This document shows, one piece after another, positions 31,901 through 41,379 of a DNA stretch of 64,000 nucleotides. The notes beneath the pieces are model-generated. The model was not told the DNA's origin. It saw only the letters and a list, made by a program, of their open reading frames with translations, and ran no database searches. A program made the translations under genes and the position numbers. The stretch covers positions 620,001 through 684,000 of the forward strand of contig NZ_JACHBX010000003.1 in NCBI RefSeq assembly GCF_014200505.1. Reading direction: 5' to 3'. Position 1 is the stretch's first letter. Each line of letters begins with the position of its first letter. This DNA is from Massilia aurea (GTDB taxonomy: Bacteria > Pseudomonadota > Gammaproteobacteria > Burkholderiales > Burkholderiaceae_D).

Positions 31901-33343
31901 TCAGCGTACGGTGGCCAGTGCTGCGCCCTGCTCCCAGCCACCGCCCAGGGCACGCGCCACCGCCACCGTCGCCAGCAGGCGCTGGGTGCGAATCTGCGCC
32001 GCGGCGCGGTCGGCGGCCAGCGTGCTGCGCTGGGCATCGGTCACGTCCAGATAGGTCGACACGCCACGGTCGTAGCGCGCCTGCGCCACCAGCAGCGCGC
32101 GCGCCGCTGCCTGCTGCGACTGGGCCTGCACATCGCCCTGCTTCGAGCGCTGCTCGACGTCCGACAGCGCATCTTCCACTTCGCGCAGCGCCGTCAGCAG
32201 GCGCGTGTCGTGGTTCGCGCGCGCCTCGTCGTAGCGCGCCTGCGCCAGCGCCAGGTTGGCGCGGTTGCGGCCACCATCGAAGATCGGCAGCGACAGGGCC
32301 AGCGGCCCGGCCGAGAACTGGCGCGCACCGCCGCTCGTCAAATCGTTTAGGCTTTGCGACGCATAGCCAAAATTACCCGTCAGCGACAGCGCCGGGTAGA
32401 ACGCGCCCTCGGCCACGCCGATCTGCGCATTGGCCGCTTTCAGCTGGGCCACGCTGGCCGCAAGATCAGGGCGCTGGCCCACGAGGCTGGCCGGCAGGCC
32501 CACCGGGATCGATGGTGGCTGCGGCAATGTGCCCGCCGCCGTCTCGGGCAGCAGCGGTGCTGTAGGCGAGGCGCCCACGAGCGTGGCCAGCGCGTGTTCG
32601 ACCAGATTGCGCTGGCGCTGGACTTCGTGCAGGTCGGCTTCGGCGTTGGCGCGCTCGATGCGGGTGCGCGACACATCGAGCTCGTTCGACAGCCCGGCAT
32701 TGAAGCGCGCTTCGATCAGGTCCTGCGACTCGCGCCGCGTGGCCAGCGCGTCGCGCAGGATCGCCATCTCGGCATCCAGCCCGCGCAACTGCCAGTAGTT
32801 CGACGCCACCTGACCGGAGAGCATCAAGAGCACGCCATCGCGGTCGATCTGCGCGGCCAGTGCCTGCGCGTCGCTCGCTTCAACGATGCGGCGCACGCGG
32901 CCCCACAGGTCGAGCTCATACGAGAACGACGCGGCCACGCTGTAGTTGTTGCCTTCGATCGAGCGACCACCGAGGGCCAGGCCCTGCGACGTCTCGCTCG
33001 ACGTACGCGCATTGGACACGCCCGCGCCCACCGACACCGACGGCAGCTGCCCGGCGCGCACGACGCCCAGTTGCGCCTGCGCCTGCAGCAGGCGCTGTGC
33101 TGCGGCTTCGACGCCCGGGTTGTCGCGCAAGGCGCGCGTCTCCAGCGTATCGAGCGTCGCGTCGCCAAACACCTGCCACCAGGTGGCCGGCAGGCGCGCG
33201 CCGTTCGTGCTGGCGTCGACGTGGCGGAATGCCGTATCGGCGGGCGCCGGCGGCGCCTTGAAATCCGGGCCCAGCGTGGTGCAGCCGGCGAACAGGGTGC
33301 TGATGGCGATCGCAAGGACGCCGTTAAGTACAGGCTTGAACAT
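31901..33343 (-). CDS. NodT/OprM-type outer-membrane efflux lipoprotein
   Basis: A 480-residue TolC-family channel. The signal peptide ends in lipobox LFAGC, so Cys21 is likely acylated. TolC-type repeats are visible in WWQVFGDATLDTLETRALRDN and later in AQARYDRGVSTYLDVTDAQR. It is the outer-membrane duct of the efflux system formed with the two genes upstream; stop-to-start gap is 27 bp. An in-frame TTG at 33358 is weaker than the ATG at 33343. Confidence 0.92.
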   Translation of the reverse strand: MFKPVLNGVLAIAISTLFAGCTTLGPDFKAPPAPADTAFRHVDASTNGARLPATWWQVFGDATLDTLETRALRDNPGVEAAAQRLLQAQAQLGVVRAGQLPSVSVGAGVSNARTSSETSQGLALGGRSIEGNNYSVAASFSYELDLWGRVRRIVEASDAQALAAQIDRDGVLLMLSGQVASNYWQLRGLDAEMAILRDALATRRESQDLIEARFNAGLSNELDVSRTRIERANAEADLHEVQRQRNLVEHALATLVGASPTAPLLPETAAGTLPQPPSIPVGLPASLVGQRPDLAASVAQLKAANAQIGVAEGAFYPALSLTGNFGYASQSLNDLTSGGARQFSAGPLALSLPIFDGGRNRANLALAQARYDEARANHDTRLLTALREVEDALSDVEQRSKQGDVQAQSQQAAARALLVAQARYDRGVSTYLDVTDAQRSTLAADRAAAQIRTQRLLATVAVARALGGGWEQGAALATVR

Positions 33344-33370
33344 GGTTTGTCTTTTCAATTGAATGCGGGT

Positions 33371-34987
33371 TCAGTGGCCACCGCCGCCACCGCCGGGCGA
33401 CTTGACCTTGTCGGCCATCCAGATCGCCGCGATGCAGCCGATCAGGATGATGCCGATGATCCAGAAGCCGTCGTTGTAGGCCATCACATACGATTCACGC
33501 CGCACGATGCGGTCTACCACGCCCAGCGCCTGGTTGGCCGCGGCCGCCGGGTCGATGCCCTTGGCGATAAAGGCCTGGGTCAGCATGTCGAGCCGCTCCT
33601 GCGTGGCCGGCGCATAGGTCGAGACAGCCTCGCCCAGGCGCGCCGAGTGAAAGTGTTCGCGGTTGGTCAGCGTGGTGGCCAGCAGCGCGATACCGACCGA
33701 GCCACCGAGATTGCGCGTCATGTTGAACAGGCTCGAGGCCGAGCCCATTTCGCGCGGCGGCAGGCCGGACATGGCGAAGTTCGACAGCGTCAGCATCACG
33801 AACGGCTGGCCGATGGCGCGCACGACCTGCGTCCACATCAGCTGGTCGTAGCCGGTGGTCGCATCCATATACGAATTCATGATGCACGAGATGCCAAACA
33901 TGAACAGGCCAAAGCTGCACAGGATGCGGTTGTCCACTTTCGAGGACAGCTTGGCCGCGAACGGCATCACCAGCAGTTGCGGCAGGCCGACCCAGGCGAT
34001 CACTTCGCCGATCTGCATCGGCGTGTAGCCGGCGATCTGGCCCAGGTACAGCGGCAACAGGTAGGCCGAACCATACAGGCCCATGCCGATGACTGCCGAC
34101 AGCGTCGTCGCCACCAGGAAGTTACGCTGGCCGTACAGCGCCAGGTTCACGAACGGATCGGGGCGCGTAAAACTCAGCGCGATCCAGCCCAGGATGCCCG
34201 TCAGCGACAGCGCGGCGAAGGTCACGATGAAGCTCGAATCGAACCAGTCCTTCGAGTTGCCTTCTTCCAGGAAGATCGTCAGGCAGGCCAGGCCCATGGC
34301 CATCAGCGCGATGCCGAGCCAGTCGGCCTTGATCAGCGTGCGGATGTTGGACTTCTCGGCATCCATGCCCCACATCATGCCGGCGATGAGCAGCACGCCC
34401 GGCACCCAGTTGATGTAGAAGACCGACGGCCAGCCATACAGCTCGGTCAAGTAGCCGCCCAGCGTCGGGCCCATCGCCGGCGCGAGCGTTGCGGTCAGGC
34501 CGAAGATGGCCATGCCGGTGGCGCGCTTGGAGGGCGGCAGACGCGTCATCACGAGCATCATCGCCATCGGGATCAGGGCGCCGCCGGTAAAGCCCTGCAG
34601 CATGCGAAATACGATCATGCTCTGCAAGCTCCAGGCCGCGCCGCACAGCGTCGAGAACACGAGGAACAGCGCGGTCGTGCCCATCATGTAGTTGCGCATG
34701 CCAAACGCGCGCGTAAACAGCGCCGTCATCGGGATCACGACGATCTCGGCGCACAGGTAGGCGGTGGAGATCCACGAGCCTTCTTCCTGCGTGGCCGACA
34801 GCGTGCCGAGGATGTCGCGCAGCGACGAATTGGTGATCTGGATGTCGAGCACCGCCATGAAGGCGCCCAGCATGCCGGCGGCGATCGCGACCCAGGTGCG
34901 CAGGTCCACCGCGGCGCCATTCGCGGGTGCGCCCGGCATGCCGCTGCCCATCGCGCCCGACGGGGCTGATTTGCTCAAGCTGGTCAT
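33371..34987 (-). CDS. EmrB/QacA-type MFS drug exporter (DHA2)
   Basis: A 538-residue, 14-TM exporter. MLGAFMAVLDIQITNSSLRD is the DHA2 motif D1 (LDxTIVNVALP-like), TRAFGMRNYMMG the loop 2-3, and GFTGGALIPMAMMLVM motif C-like. It exports amphipathic compounds in the EmrB manner through the paired adaptor and channel. The middle gene of the three-gene operon, it starts 7 bp after the adaptor stop. The C-terminus is Gly/His-rich (GGGGGGH). Confidence 0.93.
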   Translation of the reverse strand: MTSLSKSAPSGAMGSGMPGAPANGAAVDLRTWVAIAAGMLGAFMAVLDIQITNSSLRDILGTLSATQEEGSWISTAYLCAEIVVIPMTALFTRAFGMRNYMMGTTALFLVFSTLCGAAWSLQSMIVFRMLQGFTGGALIPMAMMLVMTRLPPSKRATGMAIFGLTATLAPAMGPTLGGYLTELYGWPSVFYINWVPGVLLIAGMMWGMDAEKSNIRTLIKADWLGIALMAMGLACLTIFLEEGNSKDWFDSSFIVTFAALSLTGILGWIALSFTRPDPFVNLALYGQRNFLVATTLSAVIGMGLYGSAYLLPLYLGQIAGYTPMQIGEVIAWVGLPQLLVMPFAAKLSSKVDNRILCSFGLFMFGISCIMNSYMDATTGYDQLMWTQVVRAIGQPFVMLTLSNFAMSGLPPREMGSASSLFNMTRNLGGSVGIALLATTLTNREHFHSARLGEAVSTYAPATQERLDMLTQAFIAKGIDPAAAANQALGVVDRIVRRESYVMAYNDGFWIIGIILIGCIAAIWMADKVKSPGGGGGGH

Positions 34988-34994
34988 GATGTGC

Positions 34995-36134
34995 TTAGCG
35001 CGCGGCTGCGGTCTGCGTCGGTTTCACGTCCTGGTTGAGCCTGACCTCGGCCACCACCGACATGCCCGGCACCAGGCGGCCCGCGTACTTCTTGACGTCT
35101 TGCGGATCGAGCGTGATCTTGACCGGCACGCGCTGGACGATCTTGGTGAAGTTACCGGTCGCGTTATCGGCCGGCAGCAGCGCGAACTGGTTGCCCGACG
35201 CCGGTGAGAAGCTGTCCACGCGGCCCACCAGGTGATGGTCGGGCAGCGCATCGACTTCCAGGCTCACGGCCTGGCCCGGCGCAAGGCCGCCCAGCTGCGT
35301 TTCCTTGAAGTTGGCGACGACCCAGACGTTGTCTTCGACCACGGCCAGCATCGCCTGCCCCGGCTGCACGCGTGCGCCGACTTCGACGCTGCGGCGGCCG
35401 ATGCGGCCTGCCACCGGCGCCACGATGCTGTTGTAGGCCAGCTGCTGGCGCGCGTCTTTCAGCTGCGCCTGCAGCACCTTGATTTCGGCCTTGAGCACAT
35501 CGCGACCCGCTTCGGCGGCGCCGATCTGGGCCTGCGCAGCAGCGGCGTTGTCGCGGCGCGCGGCCACGTCGGCCACGGCGCCGGCACGCGCTGCGCTCGA
35601 TGCATCGACTTCGGATTTCGACACGGCTTTCATCGTATCGTTGTACAGCTGGCCGAAACGCTCGGCATCCTGGCGGGCGCGCAGCAACTGGGCTTCGGCC
35701 TGGCGCACCTGGGCGCCAGCGGCGCCGGCCTGGGCGCGCACCTGCAGCAACTGGGCGTCGGACTGCTTGACCTGCTGCTCCATGCTGGCGATCTGCGCCT
35801 GGATCTGCTCGACGCGCACGGACTGGTCAGCCGGATCGAGCAGCGCCAGCACGTCGCCTGCCTTGACCATCTGGTTGTCTTCCACCAGCACTTTTGTCAC
35901 CACACCCGCCACGCGCGACGAGACCTGGTGCATGCGCCCGGTGACGTAGGCGTTTTCGGTTTCCACGAAATGGGAGCTGCGGTACCACATGCGTCCACCG
36001 GCGCCGATGGCCAGCAGGGCAATCACGCCAACCACAACCAGAACGCGCTTGTTGGGCGGCTTCTTGGCGGCGGGAGCGTCCGCCCGAGGTTGTGCTGCGC
36101 TCGCCTGCCCTGCCTTGATGTCGTTCTCTGCCAT
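34995..36134 (-). CDS. HlyD/EmrA-type membrane fusion protein
   Basis: A 379-residue periplasmic adaptor. A single N-terminal TM (about residues 34-53) precedes a biotinyl-lipoyl half-motif, a long Gln/Ala-rich coiled-coil hairpin (about 105-220), and the beta-barrel part VVANFKETQLGGLAPGQAV. It bridges the EmrB-type pump to the NodT-type channel. The ATG at 36134 has GGAG 9 bp upstream. It is the first gene of the operon and divergent from the TetR gene. Confidence 0.93.
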   Translation of the reverse strand: MAENDIKAGQASAAQPRADAPAAKKPPNKRVLVVVGVIALLAIGAGGRMWYRSSHFVETENAYVTGRMHQVSSRVAGVVTKVLVEDNQMVKAGDVLALLDPADQSVRVEQIQAQIASMEQQVKQSDAQLLQVRAQAGAAGAQVRQAEAQLLRARQDAERFGQLYNDTMKAVSKSEVDASSAARAGAVADVAARRDNAAAAQAQIGAAEAGRDVLKAEIKVLQAQLKDARQQLAYNSIVAPVAGRIGRRSVEVGARVQPGQAMLAVVEDNVWVVANFKETQLGGLAPGQAVSLEVDALPDHHLVGRVDSFSPASGNQFALLPADNATGNFTKIVQRVPVKITLDPQDVKKYAGRLVPGMSVVAEVRLNQDVKPTQTAAAR

Positions 36135-36146
36135 GGTGCTGCTCCG

Positions 36147-36160
36147 AAATGAAATGAAAT
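36147..36160. promoter_or_regulatory. GAAAT direct-repeat block before the efflux operon
   Basis: Three tandem GAAAT units resemble half-sites of the nearby palindrome at 36202-36225. Possible second regulator site, just upstream of the adaptor start. Confidence 0.35.
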
Positions 36161-36201
36161 GGATTCGTCGCATTATTCGCCATCAATACAACGAAGTCAA
36201 G

Positions 36202-36225
36202 AAATGAAACGGTTGCATTTCATTT
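36202..36225. promoter_or_regulatory. Candidate TetR-family operator
   Basis: The inverted repeat AAATGAAACG-GTTG-CATTTCATTT has 10-bp arms with one mismatch. It sits between the divergent efflux operon and TetR gene, 24 bp before the TetR start, where it could control both directions. Confidence 0.6.
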
Positions 36226-36248
36226 TATTTTGCTCTAGAGTCCAACGT

Positions 36249-36896
36249 ATGAACACAGCATTGACATGTATAAAATCTGCCGGTCGGCCCAAGGCAGCCG
36301 ACGTCGAGACGCGCAACCAGGAACTGATCGAGGCCGCTGGCCGACTGTTCCTGAAGAACGGCTATACCCGCACCAGCCTGGAATCGATCGCGCGTGAAGC
36401 GCGCGTGGCCGTGCGCACCATCTACGTCAAGTTCGGCGGCAAGGCCGGCCTGCTCAAGGCTGTGCTGGCCTCGCGACGCGAGCGCCTGTTTGCAGAGCGC
36501 AATATGGAGCTCGACACGCGTCCGCTGCGCACGATCCTCGATGAATTTGCGCGCGATTTCTACGCGCTGCTGGTCGAGCCCGATGCCATCGCCCTGCAGC
36601 GGGTGGTGATCGCGGAGGCGAGCACGAATCCGGAACTGGCCGAAGCATTTTACGAAGGCGGCCCGCGCATGACGCGCGACATGCTGGCGCGCTTTTTCGC
36701 ACGCGCCGATATCCGGCTGCAACTGCGCGACGACGTGCCGCCGTCGGTCATGCTGACGCATCTGATCGGCTGCATCAACGGTGATCCGGTCGGGCGCTTT
36801 CTGTTTCCGGATGCCGAACCGTCGGGCGAGGAAGCACAGCGCCAGCTGGCGGCGCGCATGGAACTGTTCTATAGCAGCGTGCTCAAACCCGGCTGA
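36249..36896 (+). CDS. TetR/AcrR family regulator of the efflux operon
   Basis: A 215-residue TetR-family repressor. The N-terminal HTH reads IEAAGRLFLKNGYTRTSLES and IAREARVAVRTIYVKFGGK. The C-terminal ligand domain is of the TetR_C_7 (AefR) type, as in many efflux regulators. Divergent by 114 bp from the adaptor gene, it probably represses that operon and itself via the palindrome at 36202-36225. The ATG at 36249 is chosen because upstream in-frame ATGs cross the operator. Confidence 0.9.
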   Translation: MNTALTCIKSAGRPKAADVETRNQELIEAAGRLFLKNGYTRTSLESIAREARVAVRTIYVKFGGKAGLLKAVLASRRERLFAERNMELDTRPLRTILDEFARDFYALLVEPDAIALQRVVIAEASTNPELAEAFYEGGPRMTRDMLARFFARADIRLQLRDDVPPSVMLTHLIGCINGDPVGRFLFPDAEPSGEEAQRQLAARMELFYSSVLKPG

Positions 36897-37031
36897 GTTT
36901 ATGCATGTAGCTTGGTGGAAAGTTCAGTGTGCCATCGTACCGACTATTACCACTAAACTATGTCATTATGTAAATGTTCACAACGGGTGTCGTGAATGCA
37001 AATAAGAGCGGTGTGACCGCGAGGAGAAAGT

Positions 37032-37217
37032 ATGAGCAAGTCGTCCAGATATGAATGGCGTGATCAGGCAGCTGCCCTGCAGGAGCGTATGAAGAGTTTT
37101 ATCGAAAATCCGGGCGATGACCAGCTGGAAGCAGTCATCGCTGACATGCGTACCTACGCAGCAGCCGCCAAGAACGGCGCAATCGATATTCCGGAGCGCT
37201 TCGTCAGCTTCGCCTGA
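37032..37217 (+). CDS. Small conserved hypothetical protein
   Basis: A 61-residue, soluble, helical protein (WRDQAAALQERMKSFIE, QLEAVIADMRTYAAAAKN). A strong GAGGAG lies 7 bp before the ATG and a perfect-looking terminator follows, so the gene is real despite its size. No function recognised. Confidence 0.75.
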   Translation: MSKSSRYEWRDQAAALQERMKSFIENPGDDQLEAVIADMRTYAAAAKNGAIDIPERFVSFA

Positions 37218-37240
37218 AGCCTGCGACGCGTCTCCATGCA

Positions 37241-37274
37241 TGCCGTCCGGTACACACCGGGCGGCATTTTTTTT
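37241..37274 (+). terminator. Rho-independent terminator
   Basis: An 11-bp stem, TGCCGTCCGGT / ACCGGGCGGCA (one wobble), is followed by eight T. It ends the gene at 37032. Confidence 0.92.
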
Positions 37275-37285
37275 GTGCAACGCCG

Positions 37286-37609
37286 TCAAACGGCCGACAG
37301 CGGGACTGGCCGTGCCTTCTCTTCGACCTCGTGGACGCGGGTTAAAAAGTGCATCTTGCGCGGCGCCCGGTGACGTTCGTGGAGTTCTCGCGTGACCACT
37401 TCGACGCGGCGCGGCCGCAGGGCAAGCTGGCATGGATCGACGACGCCGCCACCGCCCGGTATGGCATCGGCCAGTTGCTGCGCCAATGGCTGGGCCACGG
37501 TGCCGGTGATGACGGTGGCTGTTCCATGGATCGTGGTGTGGAGTTCGAATGCGTGCGATTGTGGCAGCACGTAGATGGTGCCGATGTAGTCGTTACTGTA
37601 CTCGTCCAT
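37286..37609 (-). CDS. Small hypothetical protein
   Basis: A 107-residue protein with a beta-rich N-terminus (YIGTIYVLPQSHAFELHTTI), a short helix (PLAQQLADAI) and a basic C-terminus. No family recognised. GGAGGG 6 bp before the ATG at 37609 supports expression; the upstream in-frame ATG lacks one. It converges with the previous small gene. Confidence 0.65.
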   Translation of the reverse strand: MDEYSNDYIGTIYVLPQSHAFELHTTIHGTATVITGTVAQPLAQQLADAIPGGGGVVDPCQLALRPRRVEVVTRELHERHRAPRKMHFLTRVHEVEEKARPVPLSAV

Positions 37610-37720
37610 ATGCCCTCCGGGGCTGTGCGAGAAAGGCGGCAACGCTGCTGCCGCCGTATCACTTCATCTTAGACCTTTGGCGGCGTGCTGCAAGCGGCAC
37701 GCACGCTGCGTACTGGCATA

Positions 37721-37748
37721 AAAAAACCGGGACCATGAAGGTCCCGGT
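37721..37748 (-). terminator. Terminator of the aceE-aceF-lpdA operon
   Basis: Read on the minus strand, the 9-bp stem ACCGGGACC / GGTCCCGGT is followed by TTTTTT, 20 bp after the lpdA stop. Confidence 0.9.
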
Positions 37749-37768
37749 CTCGCTTGCCACGTTGCCGA

Positions 37769-39643
37769 TCAGCGCTTGCGCGGTGGCGGCAAATCGGTGC
37801 AGACACCTTCGTACGCCTCGGCTGCCATGCCGATCGACTCGCCCAGCGTCGGGTGCGGGTGAATCGTCTTGCCGATATCCACGCCGTCGGCGCCCATCTC
37901 GATCGCCAGCGCGATCTCGCCGATCATGTCGCCGGCGTGCGTGCCGACGATCGTGCCGCCGATGATGCGGTGGGTTTCAGCGTCGAACAGCAGCTTGGTG
38001 AAGCCCTCGTCGCGGCCATTGGCCACGGCGCGCCCGCTCGCGTTCCACGGGAAGTGACCCTTCTCGACCTTGATGCCTTGCTGCTTGGCTTCGTCTTCGG
38101 TCAGGCCGACCCATGCCACTTCCGGATCGGTGTAGGCCACCGATGGAATGACCTTGGCGTCGAAATGCGTCTTCTTCTCGAAGGCCGCCTCGGCCGCCAC
38201 GTGCGCTTCGTGCACCGCCTTGTGCGCCAGCATCGGCTGGCCCACAAGGTCGCCGATGGCGAAGATGTGCGGTACGTTGGTGCGCATCTGGCTGTCCACG
38301 GCGATGAAGCCGCGCTCGCTCACTGTCACGCCGGCCTTGTCGGCTGCGACCTTCTTGCCGTTCGGGCTGCGGCCCACGGCTACCAGGACCAGATCGTACA
38401 GTTGCGGTTCCGGCGCGGTAGCACCTGCTTCGGCGGCTTCGAACGTGACCTTGATCCCTTCCGGCAGCGCTTCCACGCCAACGGTTTTCGTCTTGAGCAT
38501 GATGTTGTCGAAGCGGTGCGCGTTGTACTTCTGCCAGACCTTGACGGCCTCGCGGTCCGCGCCCTGCATCAGGCCGTCCATCATCTCGACCACGTCGATG
38601 CGCGCACCGAGCGTCGAATACACGGTCGCCATTTCCAGGCCAATGATGCCGCCACCGATGACGAGCATCTTCTTCGGCACCTGGCGCAGTTCCAGCGCGC
38701 CCGTCGAATCGACGATGCGCGGGTCTTCCGGCACGAACGGCAGCTTGACCACCGACGAACCGGCCGCAATCACGGCCTTCTTGAAACTGATGACCTTCTT
38801 GCCGCCATCGGCTGCCGTGACTTCGATGTGGTTCGGGCTCAGGAATGCGCCCACGCCCTGCACCGTGTTGACCTTGCGCGCCTTGGCCATGAAGGCCAGG
38901 CCGCCGGTCATCTTCTTGATCACGCCATCCTTGTAGCCGCGCAGCTTGTCGATGTCGACTTCTGGCTTGGCAAACGCCACGCCCAGATCGGCCATGTGCG
39001 CCGTTTCATCCATGACGGAGGCCACGTGCAGCAGCGCCTTCGACGGGATGCAGCCCACGTTCAGGCACACGCCGCCCAGCGTTGCGTATTTCTCGACCAG
39101 CACGGTGTTCATGCCCAGGTCGGCCGCGCGGAATGCAGCGGAGTAGCCGCCGGGACCGGCGCCCAGCACCATCATGTCGCACTCGATGTCGACCTGGCCG
39201 CTGTAGCTCGATGCGGCCGGCGCCGGCGCTGCGCCCAACTGGGCCGCTGGCGCCGGATGGGCCGGTGCGTACGAATCCGTTGGGCCCGTGGCCGCCGTTG
39301 GTGCGACCGCTTGCGCGCCGATCTGCGCGGCTGGCTTGGCGTCGGCTGGCTTGGACTCGGCTAGCTTGGCTTCTGCCGGCTTGGCGTCGGCGGCCGGGGC
39401 AGCGGCGCCCTCTTCCACCGTCAGCAGCAGCGTGCCTTCGTTGATCTTGTCGCCGACCTTGACCGTGATCGACTGCACCACGCCCGCGTGCGTCGACGGG
39501 ATTTCCATGCTGGCCTTGTCCGATTCCACGGTGACCAGGGACTGGTCGACCTTGATCGTGTCGCCGGCCTTGACCATCAACTCGATGACTTCGACGTCCT
39601 TGAAGTCACCGATATTCGGGACTTTCACTTCAACAGTGCTCAT
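37769..39643 (-). CDS. lpdA: Dihydrolipoyl dehydrogenase (PDH E3) with N-terminal lipoyl domain
   Basis: A 624-residue E3 component that reoxidises the E2 lipoamide and passes electrons to NAD+. Residues 1-80 form a fused lipoyl domain with the modified Lys in VESDKASMEI. A Pro/Ala/Lys linker follows. The flavoprotein core has the FAD motif GAGPGGYSAAF, the redox-active disulfide in GGVCLNVGCIPSKALL, and the dimer-interface region with HAHPTLGE-like HPHPTLGES. Typical E3 is about 475 aa; the extra length is the lipoyl arm, known for betaproteobacterial PDH. It starts 13 bp after aceF. Confidence 0.97.
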   Translation of the reverse strand: MSTVEVKVPNIGDFKDVEVIELMVKAGDTIKVDQSLVTVESDKASMEIPSTHAGVVQSITVKVGDKINEGTLLLTVEEGAAAPAADAKPAEAKLAESKPADAKPAAQIGAQAVAPTAATGPTDSYAPAHPAPAAQLGAAPAPAASSYSGQVDIECDMMVLGAGPGGYSAAFRAADLGMNTVLVEKYATLGGVCLNVGCIPSKALLHVASVMDETAHMADLGVAFAKPEVDIDKLRGYKDGVIKKMTGGLAFMAKARKVNTVQGVGAFLSPNHIEVTAADGGKKVISFKKAVIAAGSSVVKLPFVPEDPRIVDSTGALELRQVPKKMLVIGGGIIGLEMATVYSTLGARIDVVEMMDGLMQGADREAVKVWQKYNAHRFDNIMLKTKTVGVEALPEGIKVTFEAAEAGATAPEPQLYDLVLVAVGRSPNGKKVAADKAGVTVSERGFIAVDSQMRTNVPHIFAIGDLVGQPMLAHKAVHEAHVAAEAAFEKKTHFDAKVIPSVAYTDPEVAWVGLTEDEAKQQGIKVEKGHFPWNASGRAVANGRDEGFTKLLFDAETHRIIGGTIVGTHAGDMIGEIALAIEMGADGVDIGKTIHPHPTLGESIGMAAEAYEGVCTDLPPPRKR

Positions 39644-39656
39644 CAGTGCGCTCCAA

Positions 39657-41342
39657 TCACAGAAGGGTCTTGCGCAGGTCCGCCAGCACTTCGCCCAGGT
39701 AGGCGGAGAAGCGCGCGGCGCCGGCGCCGTCGATCACGCGGTGATCATACGACAGCGACATCGGCAGCATCAGGCGCGGCTGGAAGGTCGAACCATCCCA
39801 CACCGGCTTCATTGCCGACTTGGACAGGCCCAGAATCGCCAGTTCAGGTGCGTTGATGATCGGTGTGAACGCGGTGCCACCAATGCCGCCCAGCGACGAG
39901 ATGGTGAACGTTGCGCCCTGCATCGCGGTTGGCGGCAGCTTGCCGTCGCGCGCCTGCGCCGACAGCTCGCCCATTTCAGTGGCGATCTGCGAAATGGTCT
40001 TCTTGTCCGCATCTTTCACGACAGGGACCACGAGGCCGTTCGGCGTGTCGGCCGCGAAGCCGATGTTGTAGTACTGCTTCGTGATCAACGCTGCGCCATC
40101 GCCCGACAGCGACGCATTAAATTGCGGGAACTTCTTCAGCGCGGCGACGCTCGCCTTGATGACGAAGGCCAGCATGGTCAGCTTGACCGCCGACTTCTGC
40201 TTGGCCAGCGACGCGTTGGTGTCAACGCGGAACTGCTCCAAGTCGGTCACGTCGGCTTCGTCGAAGTGCGTCACGTGCGGGATCATGACCCAGTTGCGAT
40301 GCAGGTTCGGACCCGAGATCTTCTTGATGCGCGACAGCGGCACCGTTTCGGTCGGACCGAATTTCGAGAAGTCCAGCGATGGCCAGGCCAGCAGGTCCAG
40401 ACCGACGCCACTGCCACCGGCTTTTGCCGGTGCTGCAGCAGGCGGCGCTGCCATCACGCCCTTGACGAAGTTCTGCACGTCCTGCTGGGTAATGCGGCCT
40501 TTCGGACCGCTTCCCGGCACACGGCCCAGATCCACGCCCAGTTCGCGCGCGAACTTGCGGATCGATGGCGAAGCGTGCGCTTTCGAACCGGTCACGCCTG
40601 GTGCGGCTGGTGCTGGCGCTGGTGCGGCGGCTGGCGCAGGCGCAGCGGCTGGTGCAGGTGCTGCAGCAGCAGGTGCCGGTGCAGCAGCGGCTGGCGCGGC
40701 TGCAGGTGCGGCAGCAGGTGCGCCGCCAGTCGCTTCCACGACCAGCACGAGCGAATCCTTGGCGACCTTGTCGCCAACCTTGACCTTGATTTCCTTGACC
40801 ACGCCGGCATGGCTCGATGGGATTTCCATGCTGGCCTTGTCCGATTCGACGGTCAGCAGCGACTGGTCGACCTTGATCGTGTCGCCCACCTTGACCATCA
40901 GTTCGATGACTTCGACTTCCTTGAAATCGCCGATGTCCGGCACGGTCACGTCGACCAGGCCGCCGGATGCAGCGGGTGCAGCGGCTGGCGCTTCGGCGGC
41001 AGCAGGCGCAGAGGCAGCAGGTGCAGCAGCAGGTGCAGCCGCAGCAGGTGCAGCAGGTGCAGCGTCGGCAGCAGGTGCAGCAGCCGGTGCGTCAGCCGCG
41101 CCGCCCGCTTCTTCGAGCAGCAGCACGAGCGAGCCTTCGGCAACCTTGTCGCCGACGTTGATCTTGATTTCCTTGACCACGCCGGCGTGGCTCGACGGGA
41201 TCTCCATGCTGGCCTTGTCCGACTCGACGGTCACCAGCGACTGGTCCACCTTGATGGTGTCGCCCGGCTTGACCATCAGCTCGATCACTTCCACTTCCTT
41301 GAAGTCGCCGATATCAGGGACTTTGACTTCCACAATGCTCAT
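39657..41342 (-). CDS. aceF: Dihydrolipoamide acetyltransferase (PDH E2), two lipoyl domains
   Basis: A 561-residue core subunit of pyruvate dehydrogenase that transfers acetyl to CoA. Two lipoyl domains, each with ESDKASMEIPSSHAGVVKEI, are joined by Ala/Pro linkers (about 85-120 and 205-250). The peripheral subunit-binding domain follows (SIRKFARELGVDLGRVPGSG). The catalytic domain ends with the active-site SYDHRVIDGA. The start at 41342 is the lipoyl-domain Met; the ORF extension upstream reads through the repeat at 41380-41485. Confidence 0.97.
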   Translation of the reverse strand: MSIVEVKVPDIGDFKEVEVIELMVKPGDTIKVDQSLVTVESDKASMEIPSSHAGVVKEIKINVGDKVAEGSLVLLLEEAGGAADAPAAAPAADAAPAAPAAAAPAAAPAASAPAAAEAPAAAPAASGGLVDVTVPDIGDFKEVEVIELMVKVGDTIKVDQSLLTVESDKASMEIPSSHAGVVKEIKVKVGDKVAKDSLVLVVEATGGAPAAAPAAAPAAAAPAPAAAAPAPAAAPAPAAAPAPAPAAPGVTGSKAHASPSIRKFARELGVDLGRVPGSGPKGRITQQDVQNFVKGVMAAPPAAAPAKAGGSGVGLDLLAWPSLDFSKFGPTETVPLSRIKKISGPNLHRNWVMIPHVTHFDEADVTDLEQFRVDTNASLAKQKSAVKLTMLAFVIKASVAALKKFPQFNASLSGDGAALITKQYYNIGFAADTPNGLVVPVVKDADKKTISQIATEMGELSAQARDGKLPPTAMQGATFTISSLGGIGGTAFTPIINAPELAILGLSKSAMKPVWDGSTFQPRLMLPMSLSYDHRVIDGAGAARFSAYLGEVLADLRKTLL

Positions 41343-41379
41343 AGTGTTAGCTCCGTTATTTTTTGAGTTAGCGTCCGAG

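Noticed and set aside
32354-34969. 871-codon plus-strand ORF across the efflux genes
   Set aside because: Arg/His/Gln-rich antisense reading of the outer-membrane channel and MFS genes, an effect of high GC third positions.
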